Under the pieces are notes generated by a model, which did no database searches, was not told where the DNA came from, and was given only the letters and a program-made list of their open reading frames with translations. A stretch of 26,408 nucleotides of DNA. Origin: an uncultured Oscillospiraceae bacterium. Lineage in GTDB: Bacteria > Bacillota > Clostridia > Oscillospirales > Oscillospiraceae. Each line of letters starts with the position of its first letter. Position 1 is the stretch's first letter. A program made the position numbers and the translations under genes. Where the stretch lies: assembly GCA_910587395.1 (NCBI GenBank), contig CAJULJ010000037.1, positions 1 through 26,408 of the forward strand, in the 5' to 3' direction. Positions 1-7,673 of this stretch are shown in pieces.

Positions 1-59
1 CTATTATCATTCCTTCCTGTTTGCTTGACTCTTTGCCCTTTAATCAGCGGTTCCTATAT

Positions 60-91
60 CCGAACCTTTTCCCCATGGGGAACGGGTTCGG
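60..91. terminator. GC-rich hairpin, possible terminator
   Basis: The arms CCGAACC (60-66) and GGTTCGG (85-91) are perfectly complementary. Inside them TCCCC (70-74) pairs with GGGGA (77-81) around a 2-nt centre. The + strand continues into a T-rich but interrupted tail (TATATTCTTTATTT). This could end a + strand transcript entering from the left of the window. The tail is not a clean U-run, so an attenuator or another RNA structure is also possible. Confidence 0.4.
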
Positions 92-131
92 GTATATTCT
101 TTATTTGGAAAATATCAGCATATAGGAAACC

Positions 132-162
132 AGCCCCTGTCAAATGACGGGGCTATTCCTTT
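132..162. terminator. Probable rho-independent terminator
   Basis: AGCCCC (132-137) pairs with GGGGCT (149-154). After one bulged base, GTC (139-141) pairs with GAC (146-148), closing an AAAT loop. On the + strand the stem is followed by ATTCCTTTT, a short U-rich tail. It lies about 80 nt past the stop of the leftward XRE gene, so it may end that transcript too, although the tail on the - strand is poorer. Together with the hairpin at 60-91 it insulates the locus from the left. Confidence 0.5.
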
Positions 163-234
163 TATGTATACAATTGTTTCTGCCCCTGCTTGCACTTCCA
201 TTCAGAAAACGTTTTACCTGTCGCTGGCCGCCCT

Positions 235-603
235 TCAACGCTTGGATGTTCTCTGCCTGTGTTCGTTAAATCCCGCTGTGGCCGCCATCATATCCGGCTG
301 AGCTATGCGGTGGATCAGTTCGAGTATAAGCAACGCATCATCGTCGCTGAGCCGACGTAGCGCTTGAATTGCCTCCAGCACAACCGGCGAATCATGCTTC
401 CCGTCGTCAAAAAACTCCGCAACCGTTAGATGAAAATAGTCCGCAATGTTAAAAAGCTGCTTTGCGGACGGCAGACACTTTCCGGATGTGATTCCCTGAA
501 TATATCCCTTACTTTGTCCCAACTCCAGCGACATCTGGTACTCAGAAACATTTCTGGCCAGGCGGAGCTCTGTGATTCGCTCCGAAATAAAGGTAACATC
601 CAT
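235..603 (-). CDS. XRE-family (Cro/C1-type) HTH transcriptional regulator
   Basis: A 122-aa protein with a Cro/C1-type helix-turn-helix at about residues 8-65 (RITELRLARNVSEYQMSLEL, then a recognition-helix region around SKGYIQGI and the usual LFNIADYF...VAEFF end). A short helical tail with LEAIQALRRLSDDDALLILE follows. Start 603 is preferred over the in-frame ATG at 651 because GAGGTGA sits about 8 nt upstream of 603, while 651 has only a GGAG touching the start codon; use of 651 would add 16 residues. It is divergent from the CIS operon across about 420 bp of AT-rich DNA, so it is a natural candidate for controlling that operon and itself. Repressor or activator role cannot be read from the sequence. 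The HTH family call is firm; the target is inference. Confidence 0.85.
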   Translation of the reverse strand: MDVTFISERITELRLARNVSEYQMSLELGQSKGYIQGITSGKCLPSAKQLFNIADYFHLTVAEFFDDGKHDSPVVLEAIQALRRLSDDDALLILELIHRIAQPDMMAATAGFNEHRQRTSKR

Positions 604-662
604 ATCTCTATCACCTCTAATTATGGATGATACTGAAATTTTGGTGTCCATGCTCCGCTATA

Positions 663-700
663 AACAGTGATATTTTATATTTTCTTACTGTTGAAAACAG
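663..700. promoter_or_regulatory. Candidate operator (AACAGT inverted repeats)
   Basis: AACAGT at 663-668, its reverse complement ACTGTT at 687-692, and AACAG at 696-700. The last two form a short palindrome, CTGTT-GAA-AACAG, at 688-700. The cluster lies 60-100 bp upstream of the XRE start codon, where an autoregulating XRE repressor would be expected to bind. The link to that protein is inference from position and symmetry only. Confidence 0.35.
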
Positions 701-702
701 CT

Positions 703-750
703 ATATACTTTTTTAAGAGGTATTATATGTTAAAAATATACTTTTTAAAA
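703..750. repeat. Short direct repeat in control region
   Basis: ATATACTTTTTTAA at 703-716 recurs nearly unchanged as ATATACTTTTTAAAA at 736-750. The copies are offset by 33 bp, about three helical turns, so a bound protein would meet both on the same DNA face. AT-rich DNA makes chance repeats more likely, so this is only a candidate regulator site. Confidence 0.3.
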
Positions 751-930
751 TGTCCAATTTATCCTGTCTTCAAAATTCAAATTCCATTTGAACTGCCACT
801 TTTTCTCACTATTACAGATCATTTCTACAATATTTCTTTGTAAATAGTACCAAAATCTCAAAATAATTCAGATGGTATTAAGGCAAATCTCAAGCCCTGA
901 TTTATTCTATTGATTCATCCTTGAGTATGA

Positions 931-959
931 TGGACAATTTTATCTGAGTAAAGTATTAT
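931..959 (+). promoter_or_regulatory. Sigma70-like promoter of the CIS operon
   Basis: TGGACA at 931-936 and TATTAT at 954-959 are separated by exactly 17 nt. Each hexamer differs from consensus at one position. Transcription would start near 966, giving a leader of roughly 55 nt before the ATG at 1022. It is the only convincing rightward promoter upstream of the operon. The genes from 1022 to 22399 overlap or abut, so it could drive all of them. Confidence 0.6.
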
Positions 960-1021
960 TATCCTACATATACAATATTCGACAAAATTTTATTCCTATG
1001 CCGGAGGAGGAGGTTTGTCCC

Positions 1022-2794
1022 ATGGCAGGGCAGCAGTATCCCTTTTCCAAAAGCCGCTATTTCCCCCGTAAGCGGATGCGCTCTGCGGATTTTATCCAGG
1101 ACCAGGAATACATTGAGGGCAAGCTGGCTTTTTTCAGCCGCCTGGGTTTTGGAAAGGGTGCGGCGCTCGGGCTGGAGGTCCAGCGCATCGACGGGGACTC
1201 CCTGCTGGTGTCTCCGGGCCTTGCCGTGGACGGATGTGGGCGCTGGCTGATTGTGGACGAGCCCGCTATCTGCCGCCTGCGTACCATCCCGGGCTTTGAC
1301 ACCCTGCGCGGAGAAACCGCGCTTCTGTGGCTGACCTACTGCGAAGAACTCACAGACGCCATGTTTGTCCCAGAAGAACGAGATGAAGTCCAGGAGTACG
1401 CATCGGCGCGGGAGCGCTTTTCCTTTTGCCTCACGGATATGAGGCAGCTTCCTCAGCCGGTCGGAGACCATGTGCTGTTTTCCGACGTAATCCTTTTTGA
1501 GGATGGCGACCTGCGCATTCGACAGGTGATTCCCAAGGTTTTGCCCGCCGGGGGAATGGTGCAGCTCCGTCTTGTGGTCGAATCCTTTTGCCTGGAGCCC
1601 CTGGAAGTCCACCTGTGCTACGCGCCGCGGCTGCCCGGCTTCCTGTTAAAGGATGGACAGCCGCTTTTATTGGAGCGAACGCTGCGCCTGAGCCAGGGGG
1701 AGACCACCCTGGCGCTGACCGGAAGACTTTCCACCACCGCCCAGGCCGTTTTGCTGTCCCTGCCGGAGCATGGCTTCTTGCTGGAAAAGCGGGGCATCCG
1801 GCTGCGGACCCAGTGTGAGGTTCAGGAGGAGCTTGCCGTAACCCAGGACCCGCTCCCCGCGCTGCGTGACCGTCTGCTGTCGCAGGGACCGCAGGAGCTG
1901 TGGGCGGACGGGCTGGAGGAGGGTGTTCCAATCGCCGGCCTCTGCCTGCTGCGGTATGGAGACCAGGTTCTGCTGAGCGACGCATTTCCCCTCTCAAAGG
2001 GCTGCCGCGCGGAGCTGCCCTGTCTGGAAGCGCGCCTGCGTCACTGCCAAGGGTTTTTCCCAAAGGATCAAGCATCGGCTCAGCCGCTCCCAAAAACGTC
2101 GGAGCCTCCGGCGTCGCCTGCCGTCTCAAACGGCCGAAGGCTGATGAGCACAGGGGTCGTCACCTTGAACACCGGCCTCCATTTACAGGAGGGGAATATT
2201 CTCTGCTCTGATGAAATCGTCCATGAACTGGGGCCGGGCACTGTCTTTGTGGAATTCGGCGTTGAAAACATCTATCCTGCCCCCGGGGTGGACCGCAATT
2301 ACACAGACCTTCTGCTGGGCGACGCCTCCCTGTTCGCTCAGGCCAGCGGCACCTATGACTGCGGCTTCGACCAAGGCGTACGGGTTCATCCGGAAAAGGG
2401 GACCTTTGAATTGGCCGTTCGGCTGAAGGGTGAGCTGCACCAGTCCGCCCTGCGGCTGCGCTGGTTCGCCTGGCGGCCGGGTGAGGATGCGGGCCCCGGC
2501 GTCCGGTCCGGCACACTGCTGCGGCTGGAACCGGACGTAGCGCATATTGCCCCGGGCGGAATGATCGATTTTGTCCCCGTTTTTGCCCAGGGGGCCGGGA
2601 TGCCCTGCGACTTTGTGGTCCTGGACAAGCACTCTGGAACCATCACGCCCAACGGCATCTACACCGCGCCCAAGAAGGAGGGCCTCTATCAGATCTGCGC
2701 CCAGATCAGAGATATGCCGGAAACCAGGGTGAGCGCCTTTGCCATTGTGCGGACGCCTGCGGAGGAACCAGCGGATGCGGCGGGCACTCTTTGA
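1022..2794 (+). CDS. CIS-associated putative fibre/adhesin-like protein with Ig-like C-terminus
   Basis: A 590-aa protein. The start at 1022 is chosen because GGAGGAGGAGG lies 8 nt upstream; an in-frame ATG at 998 has no ribosome site. Residues about 10-80 carry RYFPRKRM, then GLEVQRIDGDSLLVSPGLAVDGCGR, shown here in parts: a GLxV segment, VSPGLAVD, and CGRWLIV. I associate this pattern with N-terminal domains of phage-tail-like and CIS accessory proteins. The centre is beta-rich and unrecognised. The C-terminus (about 540-577) has SGTITPNGIYTAPKKEG followed by YQICAQI, the signature of a bacterial Ig-like domain. No signal peptide is visible. As the first gene of the operon it may be a fibre, receptor-binding or attachment protein, replacing the missing Afp13-type fibre. 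Function is inference; the Ig-like call is fairly sure. Confidence 0.6.
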   Translation: MAGQQYPFSKSRYFPRKRMRSADFIQDQEYIEGKLAFFSRLGFGKGAALGLEVQRIDGDSLLVSPGLAVDGCGRWLIVDEPAICRLRTIPGFDTLRGETALLWLTYCEELTDAMFVPEERDEVQEYASARERFSFCLTDMRQLPQPVGDHVLFSDVILFEDGDLRIRQVIPKVLPAGGMVQLRLVVESFCLEPLEVHLCYAPRLPGFLLKDGQPLLLERTLRLSQGETTLALTGRLSTTAQAVLLSLPEHGFLLEKRGIRLRTQCEVQEELAVTQDPLPALRDRLLSQGPQELWADGLEEGVPIAGLCLLRYGDQVLLSDAFPLSKGCRAELPCLEARLRHCQGFFPKDQASAQPLPKTSEPPASPAVSNGRRLMSTGVVTLNTGLHLQEGNILCSDEIVHELGPGTVFVEFGVENIYPAPGVDRNYTDLLLGDASLFAQASGTYDCGFDQGVRVHPEKGTFELAVRLKGELHQSALRLRWFAWRPGEDAGPGVRSGTLLRLEPDVAHIAPGGMIDFVPVFAQGAGMPCDFVVLDKHSGTITPNGIYTAPKKEGLYQICAQIRDMPETRVSAFAIVRTPAEEPADAAGTL

Positions 2795-3620
2795 TTCCCT
2801 GCATACCCTCCGTCTGGAGCGGGAGAGCAAAAATGGCTGCGTAGAGCTCTGCCGGGCACCGGATGGGACCCGCTGGACAAAGCTCCGGCTAACCGCCCCC
2901 GCCTGCCAGCGCGAATGTCTGGCCGTGCTGGGGAAAAACCTTCCGGTCCGGCTGGAAAACGGTGTGCTGGAGCTGCTGCTGCCCTGGAGAGAGGGCCTGT
3001 CCCTGCGCCAATGGCTCTACGAACAAAACCCCACCCTTGAACAGCGGCGGGACGCCTGTCTGACCCTGCTGGAACAACAGCTGGAGCTTCGGGGCAGACT
3101 GCCTTTCTGCCTGACCGTACTAGCCGCGGCGCCGGAAAATCTAGTGAACAACGGAACGGGGCTGCTCCTGCAATACATTCCAAATCTCCAGGGCTGGGAG
3201 CCGGGTATGACAGAGGCGCAGGCCGTCCGCGCTCTGGCGGGCGTTATTTACGAGGTGCTGGTGACGGAGGCGGACTGGGCCCGCCGGGGACGAATCCCGG
3301 CAGAGGTCCGGCTGCTGCGCTTCCGGCAAAGTGAACAATGCTGCATTGATTGGGGGCAGCTCCAGCGGGATTTGACCGCGATTCCGGACCATCCGCCCCG
3401 GGTGAGTTCCATCCTGCGCGCCCGGGCACAGCGGGCGTGGGACAGCCTGTGCCGAATGTGGCCCCTCCTTCTGCGGGTGCTGGCGGCTTTGTTGTTTGCC
3501 GCCGCGCTGCTCTCCCTGGCCATGGCGTACCACCGGCAGGGAGGCAAGGAGCCAGGCGCTTGGCCGGGTATGCCCCAGGTGGGCGATCAGGACCTGCGGA
3601 ACGGGGAGGACGGCGGATGA
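2775..3620 (+). CDS. Single-pass membrane protein with pseudokinase-like cytoplasmic domain
   Basis: A 281-aa protein starting at 2775, with GGAGGA 8 nt upstream; it overlaps the end of the preceding gene by 20 bp. One clear membrane helix lies at about 229-251 (LLLRVLAALLFAAALLSLAM), so the bulk is cytoplasmic with a short outside tail. The N-terminal region has a kinase-like rhythm: DGTRWTKLRL with a candidate lobe Lys36, LLPWREGLSLRQWL like a hinge, and APENLVNNGTGLLLQYIPNL at 119-138 where kinases have the catalytic loop and DFG. The catalytic Asp and DFG are absent, so any kinase fold would be inactive. The topology (pseudokinase, helix, outside part) recalls EssB/YukC of type VII secretion. 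That resemblance is by eye and could be superficial. The gene is coupled by ATGA to the next membrane protein. Confidence 0.5.
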   Translation: MRRALFDSLHTLRLERESKNGCVELCRAPDGTRWTKLRLTAPACQRECLAVLGKNLPVRLENGVLELLLPWREGLSLRQWLYEQNPTLEQRRDACLTLLEQQLELRGRLPFCLTVLAAAPENLVNNGTGLLLQYIPNLQGWEPGMTEAQAVRALAGVIYEVLVTEADWARRGRIPAEVRLLRFRQSEQCCIDWGQLQRDLTAIPDHPPRVSSILRARAQRAWDSLCRMWPLLLRVLAALLFAAALLSLAMAYHRQGGKEPGAWPGMPQVGDQDLRNGEDGG

Positions 3621-6256
3621 GAGCTCAGATATTCACATGGCTGCGCCAAAAGCGCCGCCTGCTGGTCCGGGAACTGATCCTTGTGATTTGCGCGTTGGCG
3701 CTGGGCCTGGGCTATAGCCTCTGGCGGTCGGACACCTATCTGCCGTCCATCGACGGTAACATCTATTCCATGCTGGCCCTGGACGACTCCCTGCTCATGG
3801 TGCTCTCCCATGGGAACCGCAACAGCCTGGTCCGCGTCAGCCCCGATGGGGTTTTGCTCAATTACATGGACACCGTTCAGGGACAGGCTTTTCAGTACCT
3901 GGAATCAGACGGCGAAACGGTCTACGCGATTCTGTCTTATGAAAAAAACGGGGCGACCCGGCAGCGGTTGGTCGCCCTCTCCCTGAAGCAGACAGCCATG
4001 CGGGCCAAGCCTCTCGTTGAGCTGACAGGGCTGCACGGCGCTCCGGCAGATGTGGTGTGGCGGCAGCTTTATCTGCCGTCGGAGGGCGAAAGCGCCCCGG
4101 CTTTGAAACTGGCCGGCCTGGACAGCCGGGGGCAGAGCTATCTGGCCCGCTGGGATATGGCGGCCGGTCGGGCGGAGGTCCGGCGGATATTACCTGAGGA
4201 GCCGGTTTTGTTCCTCAAATATGTGTCGGAGGATCACTATGTCTGGGTCAACCAGAGCAAAGAGGCTGGGCAGTACATCGGTGGAATCTGGCAGCGGGAC
4301 ATTCTATCCGGGGCGTCTTATACACCGCTGCACATCTCCACCTGTGGCATGCGCTGCTTTATTTCCGACAGCGTAAGCGGAGACATTTTTCAGGTGTTCC
4401 CGGATGGAAGCTCCGCCCTCTTCCGCCGGGGTACCGATGGGATCGGCTCCTCCGGCTTCCAATACCGGCAGCTGGAAATCTACACCACGTATCTGTCGCC
4501 GGAGGGTGAGACCAGGGTAGTGGGGCTGTGCGCCGGCGAGCACGGCAGCATGATCACCGGCGAGGACTGGAACATCCGCGGGCTGTACCCGGGCGTTCTC
4601 CGCCTGTTGATGATTTGGCGGCATGGGTGGCTGGCGGCCGCCGTGTGCTGGGTCATACTCGCTGCGTTTGTGGAGGCGGTCCATGGGGTCCTGCGCTCTC
4701 CCCGTCTGTCCGTCCGCTTGCTGCTGTGCGAAGTCATGATTGCCGCCTTCCTGCTCACCGCCGTCACCGCAGTACAGTACCGCTCCTTTCAGCAGACCAT
4801 ACGGGAAGAGGCCTATCAAAAGCTCCGGCTGATCGGCGGCAGTCTGGCGGTAGCGCTGACCTCGGGAGAGCCCGGCGAATCGTTGGACGGCACCGTTGAG
4901 AAGCTGGAGCGGCAGGTGGGCGCGGCAGCGGACGCAGGAGAGCAGGAATATGCCGTATGCGTGATCTGGGACACGGAGAACGGGCCGATCATCGCCTCAG
5001 ACAGCGCGGTACCGGACGGCTATCTGCTGGAGGACGTAAAGTCCAGAGGCTATTTTTCCGCCGTTTCCCAGGTCCTCCGCAGCGGCGCCTCCTCCCTGGA
5101 GCGTGTTCAGACCGACATCAGCTTTGACTATGTATACGCCCAGCCCTTCTTTCAGGGCGGCCGGTCCGGCTGTGTGGCGGTGTCACAGAGCGAGGATTCC
5201 ATTCTGGCCGGACGGCTCCAGTTTTTCCGGAGTCTGCTGCCCATCCTGGCCGCCTGTCCGCCCCTGTTTCTGCTCCTGGCCTGGATCACCCGGCGTCTGC
5301 TCAGCCCCCTGGACGAAATTCAGCGGGCGCTGGAGGAATTTTACACCTGCGGAAGCGGCGGCCAGATGTGCTTGGAGGGAATGCCCCGCACCGAGCTCTA
5401 TGAGGTGGGGCGGGTGTTCAACCAGCTCTCCGTACAGACCAGGGTACAGCTCAATGAACTGCACACCATCAACGATTCCTACGTACGCCTGGTGCCCGAC
5501 TGCCTGCTGGGTATGCTGCGCAAGCGGGGCGTTACCCAGTTGGAGGCCGGCGACCACACCCCGGTGGAGGGCGCGCTGCTGATTTTAATCCCCAGGAATT
5601 TTTTCGCCGGCTGGGAGAATCTGGACCGTTTGACCCGGCTGACGGCGGATCACATTGCGGAATCAGGCGGTATGCTGGTGGATTATGACGAGGGCCTGAA
5701 CGCTCTGGTCTCCCTATTCCCCCAGACGGAGGGGGCGCACACCTGCGCACTGGCCTGTCTGGAGCGGCTGGAGCGGCAGGGTGTGCCGGTTATGGCCGCT
5801 GTTCTGGAGGAAACCGTGGAGCTGGGCGTATTTGGAAGTGAAAAGCTGCTCTATCCCCTGGCGGTCTCCCAGGATATGAGCCGAAAGCAGGAAGCGCTGG
5901 AGCGGCTTTTGGGCTTCGGCGCGGTGCTGGTGCAGAGCGGCCGCACCCAGGGGACGCATCTGCGGCGGCTGGGCTGGGATGGTGAGCTGGCGTTCTATGA
6001 GGACCCCGCCTGCCGTCCGCCCAGCTGGCAGAGCCAGTGGAAGCTGTCTGCCGGCCCGTGGGAGGAGGCGCTGCGCCGGTTTCGGGAGCAGGATTTCTCC
6101 GCGGCGGGGCAGCTGTTCGCAAAGGTGCTGCGCCTGATGCCGGAGGATATGGCCGCTCGCTGGTATTTATTCCGCTGTGAAGCGCTGCGCGGCGGAGCGC
6201 CCCAGGCCGGGGACACCGGACTTTTATTTGACTGGGAGGGCCCCGGCCATGGATAA
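3617..6256 (+). CDS. Four-pass sensory protein: propeller-like domain, sensor domain, HAMP-like linker, degenerate class III cyclase domain, TPR
   Basis: An 879-aa protein starting at the ATG overlapping the previous stop (ATGA at 3617). A much longer in-frame extension back to 3350 is a shadow of the previous gene. Membrane helices lie near 17-36, 338-358, 367-387 and 538-558. The long 37-335 outside region has repeating beta-strand patterns like a beta-propeller (for example SLVRVSPDGVLL, YLARWDM, DIFQVFPDG). Residues 388-537 form a second outside domain resembling a Cache-type sensor. A HAMP-like linker (LLSPLDEIQRALEEF) follows. Residues about 621-795 align with class III adenylate cyclases (YVRLVPDCLLGMLRKRGV...LEAGDHTPVEGALLILIP) but lack the first metal-binding Asp and have Asn where the second is expected, so activity is unlikely. 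Residues 814-858 resemble one TPR. Likely role: membrane sensing or scaffolding for the CIS. Domain calls are by eye. Confidence 0.65.
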   Translation: MRAQIFTWLRQKRRLLVRELILVICALALGLGYSLWRSDTYLPSIDGNIYSMLALDDSLLMVLSHGNRNSLVRVSPDGVLLNYMDTVQGQAFQYLESDGETVYAILSYEKNGATRQRLVALSLKQTAMRAKPLVELTGLHGAPADVVWRQLYLPSEGESAPALKLAGLDSRGQSYLARWDMAAGRAEVRRILPEEPVLFLKYVSEDHYVWVNQSKEAGQYIGGIWQRDILSGASYTPLHISTCGMRCFISDSVSGDIFQVFPDGSSALFRRGTDGIGSSGFQYRQLEIYTTYLSPEGETRVVGLCAGEHGSMITGEDWNIRGLYPGVLRLLMIWRHGWLAAAVCWVILAAFVEAVHGVLRSPRLSVRLLLCEVMIAAFLLTAVTAVQYRSFQQTIREEAYQKLRLIGGSLAVALTSGEPGESLDGTVEKLERQVGAAADAGEQEYAVCVIWDTENGPIIASDSAVPDGYLLEDVKSRGYFSAVSQVLRSGASSLERVQTDISFDYVYAQPFFQGGRSGCVAVSQSEDSILAGRLQFFRSLLPILAACPPLFLLLAWITRRLLSPLDEIQRALEEFYTCGSGGQMCLEGMPRTELYEVGRVFNQLSVQTRVQLNELHTINDSYVRLVPDCLLGMLRKRGVTQLEAGDHTPVEGALLILIPRNFFAGWENLDRLTRLTADHIAESGGMLVDYDEGLNALVSLFPQTEGAHTCALACLERLERQGVPVMAAVLEETVELGVFGSEKLLYPLAVSQDMSRKQEALERLLGFGAVLVQSGRTQGTHLRRLGWDGELAFYEDPACRPPSWQSQWKLSAGPWEEALRRFREQDFSAAGQLFAKVLRLMPEDMAARWYLFRCEALRGGAPQAGDTGLLFDWEGPGHG

Positions 6257-7673
6257 GCCGCAGGGAAATCAGACCGGCTTAGGGCCAAAGGACTACTGGC
6301 ACATCGGCCCGGTCTACGTGCACAAACAGTTGGCCCTGCTGGCTCTGGCCGGGCTGTCCGCCGCAGTTTTGCTGATTTTCGGCCTTCCCTCCCCAGTCCC
6401 CGCCCCCGAGGCTGCCCCGATTCCAGCCTTCCGCTACGACGACCCTGAGCTGGCTGAGCAGTCCGGCATGGTTCAGGTTCTGGACGGTCAGGATCGTGTG
6501 CGCTATCTTGGAGAGGTGGCGGCGGGAGCCTACACCGGCCGGGGCAAGGTGTTCAATGAGGCCGGAGAGCTGCTGTATGACGGCCCTCTGGCGGAGGGTG
6601 TGTACGAGGGCGGGGACGCAAAGGTCTATCGAGGAGGAACGCTGGTCTACACCGGGGAAATGGCGGCAAATTTATATGAGGGCCAGGGCCGCCGCATCGA
6701 CCCTGCGGCGGGGACCGTCAGCGAGGGCCAGTTCTCCAAGGGCTTTCTGGAGGGACAGGGCCGGGAGTTCTATGCCGGCGGCACGCTTCTGCGGGAGGGC
6801 AGCTTCTCCTGCGGCCTTTTGGAGGGCGAGGGGGCGGAGTACAGCCCGGAGGGCGTTCTGCTTCGGGAAGGGACCTTTTCCGCCGGCCTGCTCCATGGGG
6901 AGGGCCGGGCGTACACCGCCAGCGGCAGGCTGCTCTATGAGGGACAGTTTTGGAGGGGCGTCTACCATGGGCAGGGCACGATCTATGACACGCTGCTGAA
7001 CGTCCGCAGCGCCGAAGGGACCTTTGTGTACGGCACGCTGACCGGCCAGGGCACGATCTACCACCCCAGCGGACAGCTGCTCTACACCGGACAGGTCTAT
7101 GAGCAACGCCCCAGGGCCGACGCTTTTTTGGGCCTGTCTCTGGCTGAGGTGGAGGAGGCCTTCACCACCCACTGGACCCTCTACTCTTTTGAGGGAACGA
7201 CCGCCTTTGTCTACCCCTATTTCAGCCTGATGTTTCTCACTGAAAGCCCTATTCGGCTCGTCTCCCCCGGCGCTCCGGAGGAGACGGACCTGGAGGAGCC
7301 CGGGCTGTACGAGGACGAGATTCTTGCCCCTGATACCGACAAGAGGGCGGTTCTCATCACGCAGGCGCTGTCCTACGGGCAGCCGCTTCCCTGCGTTGCC
7401 CAGCCGGAGACGGATATAGCATCCGGGCGGCACGCTCCTGGCTGCCGGGAGTGGTTCAGCGCCTTCGCCTTGGGAGATTCCCTTGAAGGTGTCGGCGTCC
7501 GTCAGTCCGGCCCATTTATTTGGCGCTTTACCCCATGGTTCCAGACGGAGAGCGGCCAGGCCGTCGACGAGTTCCGGACCGAAGGCGCCGGATTGGAGAC
7601 GATGACCGTGTACCAAAATCAAAAGGATACGCCGCTTTGGTACCAGACGGCACAGTGGAAGGAGGTTCCATGA
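6249..7673 (+). CDS. Membrane-anchored MORN-repeat protein
   Basis: A 474-aa protein. The ATG at 6249 overlaps the end of the previous gene by 8 bp. A single membrane helix at about 27-46 (LALLALAGLSAAVLLIFGL) puts the rest outside the cell. From about 80 to 305 there are around ten MORN-type repeats of the form YxGxGxxxxxxGxLLYxGxFxxGxxxG, for example YTGRGKVFNEAGELLYDG and LLHGEGRAYTASGRLLYEGQ. The last 170 residues (EVEEAFTTHW onwards) form an unrecognised, probably folded domain with many aromatic residues. MORN repeats form extended beta-hairpin rods and often bind lipid or act as scaffolds. In this operon it may anchor the particle or contact the neighbouring sensor protein. It is coupled by ATGA to the DUF4255 gene, the first clear particle gene. 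Confidence 0.85.
   Translation: MDKPQGNQTGLGPKDYWHIGPVYVHKQLALLALAGLSAAVLLIFGLPSPVPAPEAAPIPAFRYDDPELAEQSGMVQVLDGQDRVRYLGEVAAGAYTGRGKVFNEAGELLYDGPLAEGVYEGGDAKVYRGGTLVYTGEMAANLYEGQGRRIDPAAGTVSEGQFSKGFLEGQGREFYAGGTLLREGSFSCGLLEGEGAEYSPEGVLLREGTFSAGLLHGEGRAYTASGRLLYEGQFWRGVYHGQGTIYDTLLNVRSAEGTFVYGTLTGQGTIYHPSGQLLYTGQVYEQRPRADAFLGLSLAEVEEAFTTHWTLYSFEGTTAFVYPYFSLMFLTESPIRLVSPGAPEETDLEEPGLYEDEILAPDTDKRAVLITQALSYGQPLPCVAQPETDIASGRHAPGCREWFSAFALGDSLEGVGVRQSGPFIWRFTPWFQTESGQAVDEFRTEGAGLETMTVYQNQKDTPLWYQTAQWKEVP

Larger units (their letters stand above)
604..1021. other. AT-rich divergent control region
   Basis: About 420 bp without a convincing gene between the leftward XRE regulator and the rightward CIS operon. 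It is strongly AT-rich compared with the GC-rich operon. It holds a good rightward sigma70-like promoter at 931-959, three copies of AACAG(T) in alternating orientation at 663-700, and a 14-15-bp direct repeat at 703-716 and 736-750. No small ORF with a ribosome site was seen here. The leftward promoter for the XRE gene should also lie here, but no clean -35/-10 pair was found. Confidence 0.6.

Noticed and set aside
1..10. Possible start of a leftward gene (ATG at 10-8 with AGGAAGGA adjacent)
   Set aside because: Only three codons are in the window and the Shine-Dalgarno touches the start codon, so it cannot be supported.
998..1021. Upstream in-frame ATG at 998 for the first operon gene
   Set aside because: It has no ribosome site, whereas the ATG at 1022 has a strong GGAGGAGGAGG at 8 nt.
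3350..3616. 89-codon N-terminal extension of the cyclase-like protein
   Set aside because: It is out-of-frame translation of the previous gene, low-complexity Pro/Ala/Arg-rich, and the ATGA start at 3617 leads straight into a membrane helix.
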